Shown here in pieces: positions 31,838-41,845 of a stretch of 64,000 nucleotides of DNA (position 1 is the first letter of the stretch; the number at the start of each line of letters is the position of its first letter). The position numbers and the translations under genes were made by a program. The stretch lies in NCBI RefSeq assembly GCF_024139115.2, contig NC_085140.1:29003806-29067805 (forward strand). The letters are read 5' to 3'. The DNA is from Armigeres subalbatus. Its lineage: Eukaryota > Arthropoda > Insecta > Diptera > Culicidae. The notes below the pieces were generated by a model, which was given only the letters and a program-made list of their open reading frames with translations, was not told where the DNA came from and searched no databases.

Positions 31838-32104
31838 TCTTTTTAGTGGAATGTATTAAACCGTCTAAGACGAATTAAGTACTGTCCATTTAATTCCACC
31901 AGTTAATTTTCGTTATCTTTGCAGATACGTATTTCGACCACAACTGTGTGGTCGTCTTCAGTGTCTTGTCTTAAGTCGAGTCAAGTACAAGACACTGAAG
32001 ACGACCACACAGTTGTGGTCGAAATACGTATCTGCAAAGATAACGAAAAATAACTGGTGGAATTAAATGGACAGTACTTAATTCGTCTTAGACGGTTTAA
32101 GGAA
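31838..32104. mobile_element. Palindromic MITE, GTCGAAATACGTAT family (copy 3, most complete)
   Basis: Almost perfectly palindromic around 31980: 'GTCGTCTTCAGTGTCTTGTC' left, 'GACACTGAAGACGAC' right, 'TACGTATTTCGACC' left, 'GGTCGAAATACGTA' right, and outer arms 'CCGTCTAAGACGAATTAAGT' and its inverse. It sits within the 23-bp array and so inserted after the array arose. Confidence 0.8.
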
Positions 32105-35100
32105 AACCTTCTGATTTCCAAGGAAAAATCTTCTGATTCTACAAAATAATCTCATTCGATTTCCCAAAGAAAAGTCTTTTGATTTTCTTAGAAAAAATAT
32201 TCTTATTTTTCGAAGAAAAATCTTTTAATTCTCCAAAGGAAAACCCAATCATAAATCCTCTGTTATAAAGAAAAAGTCTTCTGAATCTCCAAAGGAAAAT
32301 CTTCTGATTCTGCAAAGTAGAATCAGAACATTCCAAAGAAAAGTCTTCTGATTTTCAAAAGAGAAATCTCCTGATTTTCCAAAACTAATCTTCTGAATTT
32401 CCAAAGAAAAATCTTCTTAATTTCTAAAGACAAGTTTTCTAATTTTCTAAGAGAAAATCTACCGCTTTTTCTATCGAAAATCCCCTGATTTTTCAAAAAA
32501 AAAGATCCTCTGTCAAAACTTTCTGACTTTCCAATGAAAAATCTTTTGGCTTTCCAAAAGGAAATCTTGTGACTTTCGAAAGTTTTCTGATTCTCCAAAG
32601 GAAAATATCTTGATTTTCAAAATTTTTTGATATTCCATCTGATTTTCCGAAGCAGAATCTCTTGTTTGAAAAAAAAATTCTGATTTACCAAAAGAAAATC
32701 TTCTATCATTTTTCCGAAAAAAAACTCCTGACTCTCTAAAAGAAAATCTTCAAAGTCAAATATTTTGATTTTAAAAAGGAAAACCTTCTGATATTTCAAA
32801 GAAAAATCTTATGATTTTCCAAAGAAAAATCGTATGATCTCCCAAGGAAACATCTTCTGCTTTTCCAAAGAAACATCTTTGAATTTTCCGGAGAAATATC
32901 AGATTTTCGAAAGATTCTCCAAATAAAAAACTTTGCATTATCATAAGGAAAATCTTCGAATTCTCCAAAGAAAAACCTTTGGATTCTCAATAGGAAAAGC
33001 TTATGATTTAAAAAAACCTTCGGGTATTCCGGAGAAAATCTACCGATTTCTTTGTAGAATCAGATTAGAAATCTACTGGTTTTCCGAAAAAAAAAATTTT
33101 TTGAATCTTCAAAGAAAAATAAGAAAAGAAATTTTCTGATTTTTCAAGAAAATTCTTCTGATTTTTAAAGAAAATTTTTCTGGTTTTCCAAAGACAAATT
33201 TTCTGATTCTACAAAGGAATCTCATATGAAATTCCAACGAAAAATCTTTTGATTTTCCAAAAAAAAATCATGATTCTCTAAAGGAAAATCAAATCATAAA
33301 TCCTCTGTCTTAGAGGAAAAGTTTTCTGATTTTCAAAAAAAAAATCTTCTTATTTTCCGAAACTAATCTTTTTATTTTCTGAAGAAAAATCTGCTGTTTT
33401 TTTTTTCAAAACAAAATCTTCTGATTTATCAACTTCAAATCCTTTGATTCTCCAAAGGCTCATCTTATGACTTTCAAACGATTTGTTCTATTTTACAAAA
33501 AAAAAATCTGGCTTTACAAAAAGAAATCTTCTGGTTCTCCAAAGGAAAATTTTCAGAAGACTTTCCTTCTGATTTTTCAAAGAAAATTTTTCCGATTCTC
33601 CAAAAGAAAATCTCCTGACTTTCTAAAAGAAAATCTTCAAAGTAAATACTTTTGATTCTAAAAAGAAACCTGACTTTTCAATGAAAAATCCTATGATCTT
33701 CTAAAAAAAATCCACTGCTTTTCCTAAGAAAAATCCTCTCATTTTGCTACAAAAAATCTTCAAATTTTCTAGATAAAAATCAGATTTTCGGAAGATTTTT
33801 TTTTTTTTTTTTGATTCTCCAAATGAAAATCTTTTCATTCTCCAAAGAAAAATCATTTGATTTTTCAAATAATTTTTTTCTGATTTTTCAAGAAAATTCT
33901 TATGATTTTCCAAAGAAAAATCTGATTCTCCAAATGAAAATCATGCGATTTTATAAAAGAATCTCATCTTAGTTTCTAAAGAAAAATCTTTTGATTTTCC
34001 AAGAAAAAATCTTTTTTTACAAAAAAAATCTTCTGGATCTCCACAGTAAAATATCCTAATTATCCAAAGTAAAAACTTTATGGCTTTCTAATGAAAAAAT
34101 CTTCTGATTTTCGAAACGAAAAACATCTAATTTTTCACAGGAAAACCTTCTGATTTTCCGAAGAGAAATCTTCTGATTCTCCAAAGGAAATCCTTTAGAT
34201 TTTCTATTGGAAAATTTTCTGATTTTTCAATAAAAAGTTTACCGATTTTCCAAAGAAAACTCCCCTGATTTTCCAAAGCAAAATCTACCGATTTACTGAA
34301 AAAAAAACACCTGACACTTTAAAGAAAAGTTTCCTGATTTTTCAAAAGAAATTCTTCATAATCTTCAAAGCTAAATCTTCTGATTCTAGAAAGGAAAATC
34401 ATCTGATTATCTAAAGGAAAATCTACAGATTTTTCAAAGATAAAACTTATGAATTTCCAAAGCAAAATTCCTATGATCTTCCAAAGAAAAATCTTTAGCT
34501 TTTCCCTAAACATTTTTCTATTTTACGGACTGAAAATTCGTTTTTACTGAAGAAAAATCTTCTGCATTTTGAATGAAAATAAAAGAAAAGAAAATCCCCT
34601 TATTTTCCACAGCAAAATAAAATTGATTTCTAAAATATTTTTTTTTTAAATGAAAATCTTCTTATTCTCATAAAAAATCTTTCGATTCTCTTGCGACTTT
34701 TCAATAGAAAATCCTCTGATTAGAAAAAAGGAAACCTTCTTCTTTTCCAAAGTAAAATTTTCTGGTTTTCAAAATCATCTGATTCTCAAAATACTCATAT
34801 TTTCCAAATCTTCTGGTTTTCCAAAGGAAAATCTACTGATTTTCCGACAGTAAATCCTCTGATTTTCCAAATGAGAATCTTCTCATTCTCAAAAAGAAAA
34901 TATTTTAATTCTCCAAGCGTATTTCTTTAATTTTTTTAAATGATTTTTAATTCTAAATAAAAATCCTTTTATTCTTCAAAGGAAAACCTTTTAATTCTCC
35001 AAAGGAAAATCAGAACATTCCAGAGAAAAATCTTCTGATTTTCAAAAGAAAAATCTCCCGATTTTCCAAAATTAATCTCCTGAATTTCCAAAGAAAAATC

Positions 35101-36025
35101 TTCTTATTTTCTAAAGAAAACTCTTCTGATTTCCTAAGAGAAAATCTTCCGCTTTTTAAATCGAAAATCTTCTGATTTTTCAACTGCAAATCCTCTGATT
35201 CTCCAAAGGTAAATCTTTTGACTTTCGAAGGATTTTTCTTCTTCAAAAGTCAAAAGATGGAAAAAACATCTTTTTTCCGATTTCCACAAAAAAATCTTCT
35301 GTTTCTGAAAGTAAAAACTTTCTGACTTTCCAATGAAAAATCTTTTGGCTTTCCAAAAGGAAATCTTCTGACTTTCAAAAGGAAAGTTTTCTGATTCTCC
35401 AAAGGAAAGTATCTCGATTTTCAAAATCTTCTGATATTCAAAATCATCTGATTTAGAATTTACTGTTTTCCCGACTCCTAAATCTCCCGACTCTTTGAAG
35501 GAAAATCTTCAAAGTTAAATATTTTGATTCTAAAAAGGAAAACCCTCTGACATTTCAAAGAAACATCGTATGATCTCCCAAAGAAAAATCTTCTGCTTTT
35601 CCGAAGAAATATCTTTGAATTTTCCGAAGAAAAATCAGATTTTCGAAAGATTCTCCAAATAAAAATTTTTGCATTCTTATAAGGAAAATCTTCGAATTCT
35701 CCAAAGAAAACCCTTTGGATTCTCCAAAGGAAAATCTTCCGATTCTCCAAAGGAAAAGCTTATGATTCTCTCAAGAAAAATCTGCAGATTTTCAAAAAAT
35801 GATGTTCTAATGAATTTTTTTCTGATTATAAAAAAATATTTCCCAAAAAAAACTGCTGATCTGCCGAAGAAAAATCTACTGATTCTTCAAAGGAAAATCT
35901 CCAGAAGATAACATTCTGTTTCTTTAAAGGAAAATTTTCTGATTTCCAAAAGGAGAATTTTCCGATTTTTCATCTTTTAATTCTCTCAGAAAAATCTTCC
36001 GATTCTGCAAAGCAAAATCTCCTGA

Positions 36026-36028
<3 letters not shown>

Positions 36029-36056
<28 letters not shown>

Positions 36057-36127
36057 TATTATAATTCATCCGACAATTGTCTACATGAATAAACTTGAAA
36101 CAATTAAGAAATATGTTGACTCTAAGG
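36029..36127 (-). mobile_element. 3' end of a LINE-type retroposon with (TAA)n tail
   Basis: On the minus strand about 70 bp of unique sequence ('GTAGACAATTGTCGGATGAA') run into (TAA)n (36029-36060 on the plus strand as TTA repeats). TAA-repeat tails are typical of I-clade LINEs. It interrupts the 23-bp array. Confidence 0.6.
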
Positions 36128-36780
36128 GAATTCTCCGAAGGAAAATCTTTTGATTAGGCATGGAAAATTTTCTTATTATCCAAAGAAAAGTCTTTTGATT
36201 TTCCAAGAAAAATCTTTTTATTCTACAGAAGAAAATCTTATTATTCTCCAAGGGAAAATCTCCTGATTTTCCAAACAAAAATCCAACGATTTAAAAAAAA
36301 AATCAAAAAAAATAATCTGCCTTTCCAGAGGAAAATCTTCTGATTTTTCAAAGAAGAATTTGCTGATTTACCAAAAGAAAATATTTTGATTCCGCAAGGT
36401 AAAATGTTCCGATTCTTCAAAAGAAAATTTTATAATTCTCCCAATCAGAAGTGCCTAAGGAAAAATCTACTGATTTTCCTAAGGAAAATTTCTGGTTTTC
36501 CAAACGACAATCTTTTGATTTATCTAACAAAGGAAAATCTTGTGATTTATCAAGAAAAAAATCTTCTAATGAACTATCACAACATTTCCCTACGAATTTT
36601 CTTCTTTTTTTTGGCAATATTTCAACAGGAATTTTTATTATAGAATTCATGAGAAATTCTTTTCGTTTTTTCAAACTTATGCTTAATAACTAACTTCAGC
36701 AAGAACATATTAGATTTTATTTCAGCAACCATGCACTACGGCAAACTTTATGATTCCACGATCTACTCATGGTTCTAATC

Positions 36781-37008
36781 TGGGGCTTCGTGGCCGTGCG
36801 GTTAGCGACATTAATCGTCTAAACGCATGCGCTGTGGAGTGTGAGTTCGATTCCCGCTCCTGTAAGGAAACAACTTTTCGTAAAGCGAAAAGTTCTACAC
36901 TGGTCCACTGGGTGTTATGTATATGTCCTGTCCGTGTTCTCATGCTAGATGTTAAGTGTTCAGTCTGTGTGACCTCGTGTCGAAGACGGTGATTCTGTCT
37001 TTTTTTAT
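36781..37008 (+). mobile_element. tRNA-derived SINE, Feilai-like
   Basis: Starts GGGGCTTCGTGGCCGTGCGG with an A-box-like TGGCCGTGCGG. About 50 bp later comes a B-box, AGTTCGATTCCC, the spacing of an internal Pol III promoter. A 3' body follows and it ends GATTCTGTCTTTTTTTATTC. TTCTAA occurs just before the element and just after the T-rich end, a weak candidate duplication. The family name is from memory of Aedes SINEs. Confidence 0.65.
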
Positions 37009-39251
37009 TCTAAATAAATTTGCAACGACTTTCTGAGAAAATGCATGTTCCATATTCAAAATCATTATTCCTACACAATTTGAATCAATTCTTTTTTTTT
37101 TCTAAAATTGCAGTTATTTGAAGTTTGATTTGTTTTCAGGACTCCTGAAAAATGGGTCAAGGTGTAATAAATTATAGATCAGCAGCGTGACACATTTCGA
37201 ACTGTGGCGTATTTCTACATTTTTGATTAAAAAAAACAAGTGTAAATGGGACAAAGATTAAAACGTGGTTACATATTTATAATCGGCAACACTGCACAAT
37301 ACTAACAACAATCAAATCACTCAAAATATGAAAGTTTCACCTGTTGATCTCGCTCTCTCAAAAGTTCACTGCGATCTATTTCCACTCACAGATCGCACTC
37401 ACAACAACACATTCGAGTGACACAGAAACGAACGTCCACTCAACTACGTGACTGGCGACAAATTCAATCAACTTGTTTTGGCGCCAGAATGGATTTCTCG
37501 TGAAGAAAGTAGGAACACTGAACGGCTGAAATTCGATAGCAAACAATAAACTCACTATTTATCGTGGCATGAGGAAATTATCTGTTCCGACATTTTTGTA
37601 ATTTTCCCCGTTTCGATGGTACATAGACAGGTCCAGAACATTTCAAACTTGTGAAGCTTATACACCGGACCGGAGTTATGGCCTTCCGCAAAATAACAAC
37701 TATTCTTACAATATCTAATAAAATCCTTCAATATAAGTAGATATCGTGTTTTTAAGCATTATTTAGAACATCATTTAAAATATGGAAAATGGTTCACCAT
37801 TTTGTTTCGCTCTGGCTCAGAAACTTGACTGACTTTCAACTTAATGTTCTTAATAACTTCCACAGTTACTAATTAGAAGCAATCGGTATCTGCCACTCCA
37901 TGAATTCGGTTCTTTTTCGTAAGACTGAACCGAGAATCGAATATCTTATCTCCGGATTGCAAAACAATACGCCTTATAGCCCACACGCCTTTCTTGAGAC
38001 CAACGCTAGAACTGCTAATATTTTGAATTTAATATCAATTGATTTGAATTCCATCCACAAACTTTCTTTGTATTTCAATGCAAAAACAAATTTGTATCAA
38101 CTTTTTAAATCTTTCTCTTTGGCTTTATTCAAAGGAAAGGATCAAGTTTACCCAACGAGTGAGTGGTCTAATTTTAGCCATCCTCCTCAATGCATATCGG
38201 GAAATTATTTTCTTTTTCATCTTTGCAAATCTGTTGACCGGCCTTTACACAACGGAACAGCACAATGTGAATATTACATACACGCTGCTAGAGACTTACG
38301 ATGTCAACCAGTATCAACCGCCCCCACCATGTAATAGGGTTGGGAAGGGAAAATTTACGTGTCTTTTGGTTTGAGGTCAGTGCTGAAAATGGTCGTAAAA
38401 TTGGCGCGTCAAATGATGAAATGAGCCGAAATACGATTTTCGCGCCACATGATCGTGACACTGGTGCTCAAGTGAAGGCTGAATTATGGCGGTTTTTATT
38501 TGCAGCGGGTGGGCAACTGATCGTTAAAAATAAAATATGGAAAATGGAGACACGCGCAGTAACATTTTCGGAAAGTGCATACTTCCAGTAGCAGCAGGAC
38601 AGCAGCTCAGAAAAAAAGCAAACCATCGGAATGGTTTATTTTTATTAGAATCCAGCTGTTATTTTAATGCTGGTAATCTCAATTTTACGGCTCTTAACAA
38701 TAATAATGTTCAATTTGATTGTATATTTTGTTTAGTTTTTAGAGTAATGAAAGATTTGTAAAAATATAAAAATATATTTCTACCCACAAATTTTTGACTG
38801 TAAAACCTAAATTGCTGATCTTTTGATTAACTAAACCCCTTTGTTTCCATCGCGCAGCATGATCGTCTGTTCAAGAAATGTTTCTATCAGAAGAATCTTT
38901 GAACTTAAATTCAAATGAATCCAGAGGATTTTTTATGAATTCTACCACCTGATGATGGACCAACCGCCTGTTCTGGGCTGTACCAAATTATTAACAAACA
39001 AAAGTGCGTCACCTGTTCATAAAATGAACCAAGCAAATACCGTCCCGGAACTCAGCCTCCTCGCCGCCGGTGTTGGGAAAACTTCCGAGAGCGGTTTTCC
39101 ACCCAGAAAAATTTCCATCTCGTGAGCGCTTCTTCCTGAGTGTCACACTCGCCGTGTGGTCACTCCGACCAATGCGGCCACGCAATCCATCCCGTACCAA
39201 GCAGCTGTGGAGGATCGAGTAATTTTAGAAACGTCCGCCCCGATCTCGGTT
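37009..39251. other. Intron or intergenic sequence
   Basis: Includes a scrap of the 41854 hAT-like family near 37160-37205 (AAATTATAGATCAGCAGCGT). The plus frame at 38078-38374 is described as a finding. 38990-39200 is GC-rich and looks single-copy, so it may be promoter-proximal. No other feature is legible. Confidence 0.4.
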
Positions 39252-39283
39252 AGTCGTTGTTCATAGTTTCTGGTGGTAAGATC
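39248..39283 (+). promoter_or_regulatory. Candidate TATA-less promoter: Inr and DPE
   Basis: TTAGTC with A at 39252 matches the initiator consensus YYANWY. AGATC at 39279-39283 matches the DPE consensus RGWYV and starts exactly at +28. No TATA box lies 30 bp upstream. GC-rich flanks and a strong donor 100 bp downstream support it. It would start an internal short transcript of the same + strand gene or a nested gene. Confidence 0.45.
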
Positions 39284-39351
39284 GCGCGCAAACGAACCTT
39301 CCCGTGTACCGAACCAAGTGACCGTGTGTGCCGTTTGTGGAAGAGAGGTGT
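39252..39351 (+). other. Possible noncoding first exon of an internal transcript
   Basis: Runs from the candidate TSS to a consensus donor (GGTGT|GTAAGT at 39352). It has no ATG-initiated long frame. The next plausible exon with a good acceptor is at 40498. Predicted from promoter and splice signals only. Confidence 0.35.
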
Positions 39352-39357
39352 GTAAGT

Positions 39358-40497
39358 GGCGGGAACGGGAAAAGAGGGGGTGATTTTTTTTCAGTGAGTG
39401 ATTTTTCTCGAGAAAATTTGCAGAAATTTACAGTTTTTCCTACTGATAGTGATTTGTGCCATTATTTGGAGAGAGCCTTGCTAACAACAGTGACATGAAA
39501 TTTAGTCTATTGGTGGTTGATGAGACTAAAAGTGCCTCCTGACAAAAACTGGGACGACAGATCTATTTGTCGCAAGTGTCGCTTTTTTCGAGAAAGGCCA
39601 GAAAAACGCAAGAGTGTTATATAATCAACCAGCCAGTGGAATTTATCTGTGCAAAGAGCGTACTAAGACACAGAGAAAATTTATCATTTTGTTCGTTCAT
39701 CGCAGATTTCCTCCGCAAGTCCCACGTTTTCTACTTGTCAACTTTAACAGGATCAAGTTCGAATATTGCAAAGTGTTATTTCGAGTTCATTACAGGATCA
39801 TCCTTAAGAGGTTTGCAGGCGAACTATTCAAATTCCAGAATGCTAATATGAACACATACATTGACTGTTTGAAAATCTTTCAACTCCTACGTGGAATACG
39901 CCGGATGCAAAATCCTCAGAACCAATAAATCTCCCATACACCAACATAAACACAAACCTAATCCAGCAAACTCACCCACCCACGATACAATTTCCATAAC
40001 CGCCCTCAATCTCCGCGCAGAGGAAAATAGCCGAAGCGTTTCGCACAAGTTTCCGTACAAACTCACGATCATGATCATCATCCATTCGGCTCATAAACGT
40101 CAGTGATTTTATATTTATATAACAGTCTTTCTCGTCAGGCTATCGAGGTCCGCCTGTTTTTGCGAAGTAAACGTTTTTTTTTTGTAAAATTGGTTCAAAT
40201 CCGCCCAGAATTCTCTCATCGCGTTCAAGGACACAACTCGGGTCGGCAGCGGTTTCGATCATGGAAGATCGATTTCACAAAACTGCAGCGATGACCGCTT
40301 GTTTATCCCAAACAAACAACATTCGACGCATGTCGGGATTGTTTACACCTGAATTCCCCCATTGAGCGCAGTCACCTTTCGTTGCTCGACCCGCTCGCTA
40401 GCATCCACCACAGAAACAGGTGGGATCAAAAGTCACGCAAGCACGAAATGCGACACACCGGCGCGACGGTGATGCACTTGATTTGATATTTTCCAAG
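39358..40497. other. Non-coding stretch, candidate intron
   Basis: Between the two candidate exons. ORFs of 63-104 codons on the plus strand overlap one another and show no domain. 40020-40500 is relatively GC-rich and free of known repeats. Confidence 0.4.
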
Positions 40498-40586
40498 TTC
40501 ATGGATCTGGTCCAAAAATGTGATCCCAATTTCACACCGCCTACCATGCCATTCATCCGTAAAAAAAAGTCGCAGGAAAAAAGTAG
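40498..40586 (+). CDS. Possible alternative first coding exon, 29 codons
   Basis: The acceptor-like tract TTTGATATTTTCCAAG ends at 40497 and ATG follows at 40501. The frame MDLVQKCDPNFTPP then TMPFIRKKKSQEKSR runs to a good donor (AGTAG|GTGAGT), leaving in phase 2. Splicing at 40497 would remove two out-of-frame upstream ATGs. The peptide is basic at its end and I do not recognise it. It could begin a short isoform of the Unc-89-like gene, belong to a nested gene, or be chance. It does not look like the missing part of the DH domain. Confidence 0.35.
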
Positions 40587-41845
40587 GTGAGTGAATGAGC
40601 GGCAAATGAGTTGCCTCGTAAATCGTACGCCTACTTCACCCGATCTGCGCCTATTTCTTTGCTGCATAGGGAAGAATAATTTGATGAGCATTTCATTGTG
40701 ATTCCTGGAAAATTTCTGAAAGGTTTATTACGTATAGTAAAAATGTTAGAATAAATCCCATTCGCTCAGAACGTTCCTCTTTTTGAACATTTTTGAACAT
40801 TATAAAAACGCATTGGAAAGTTGAAAAAGAATACGTAAACCAAAAAAGGTAAACAATAATTTGAATAGCAATTGCCATAACATAATGACTTATAAGACAA
40901 GTTTGTCGAAGTCGAGTCAAATACGCGACAAAAAAGTGGTGGAATTAAATGGGATAGTACAAACTCCTCTTATGACAAATGAATACATTCCACTAAAAGC
41001 TTTCAACAATTTCCTAATACTAATTCTTAGATCAAATTAAGAATTTGTTAGACTATTTTCCTCACGCCCTTTGCATATACTTTGATGTCTGAAATGTTTC
41101 AGATAAACTACAAGTTCATTTCAAAAATGAATATTCAAACAACAAGCGTCGTATGTTGTTAACTACATTTTGTAAATGCGTGTGCACAGTAGATTGAATT
41201 TCAGTAAGTCGCGACCGCGAGAAAATATACAATTCAAATTTTGTATATGCTTGAAAACTTGTGAATTTTTAATAGGGGTTTCTGAGAAACTGTCAAAACG
41301 GATCACTGAAATATTTGTGGTTAAACTTTCGAAAGTTTAACAGTTCAATATTTTTTTAGTTTTTTTCCTAATACACATAATAGTTATAATACCTTTCTCG
41401 TAATGCGCCAAGGCAACAACAACTTTTTTGGTTCGATACACCATTCAATGATCGTTTAGTAAACTGATTTTTGTATTATTTTGGATTCCAACAATGGTTG
41501 CTATCACTTTCGGTCAGACATGAAATTTTAAAATTACAAATCAAATTATAAAAAATCGAATTTAAAAATCTAGGGGAAAAAATCGAATAAAATCACTCAG
41601 TGACAGTGAGCACTTTTTTGCTTTTTATCCACAACTCTATCCCCAGTTGATATTATGTCGACATTTGTATGCCAATAGACGAATAACATTACTGTCAAAC
41701 CTCCATGAGTCGATGTTCTATATTATTCAGCAAAGCAAATTATTCCATACTGAAAAATATGTTCTGGGTTACTGTGATGGTCCCTGCAAAGAGCTATCCA
41801 AATACTTTCTATTCAACATCTCGATATTTCCATGAGTCGATTGTC
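40587..41845. other. Non-coding stretch with repeat pieces
   Basis: Contains a partial GTCGAAATACGTAT-family MITE at about 40885-41005 (GAAGTCGAGTCAAATACGCG, CATTCCACTAAAAG) and a scrap of the CCTTTCTCG MITE family at 41389-41400. 'CCATGAGTCGATGTTCTAT' at 41702 and 'CCATGAGTCGATTGTCCC' at 41831 are direct copies of a short dispersed repeat. Confidence 0.45.

Larger units (their letters stand above)
30118..36660. repeat. Large degenerate 23-bp minisatellite
   Basis: About 6.5 kb of tandem units around AAAGGAAAATCTTCTGATTC plus 'TCC', mostly 22-25 bp, heavily diverged. The unit has no stop codon on the minus strand in any phase, so the array throws up many K/F/E-rich minus frames (up to 156 aa at 30431-30901). 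These are not genes. Interruptions: a micro-retroposon at 31257, a palindromic MITE at 31838 and a (TTA)n-tailed retroposon piece at 36029. Blocks at 30720-31200 and 33530-34010 match as long segments, which shows higher-order duplication. Confidence 0.85.

Noticed and set aside
30118..36660. CRISPR array or other prokaryotic direct-repeat system
   Set aside because: Units are contiguous and degenerate with no unique spacers, and the window is clearly eukaryotic.
40498..40586. Reading the 29-codon exon as the missing continuation of the DH domain
   Set aside because: Phase would permit it, but the peptide has none of the expected third-region DH helix residues, so it is listed only as a possible alternative first exon.
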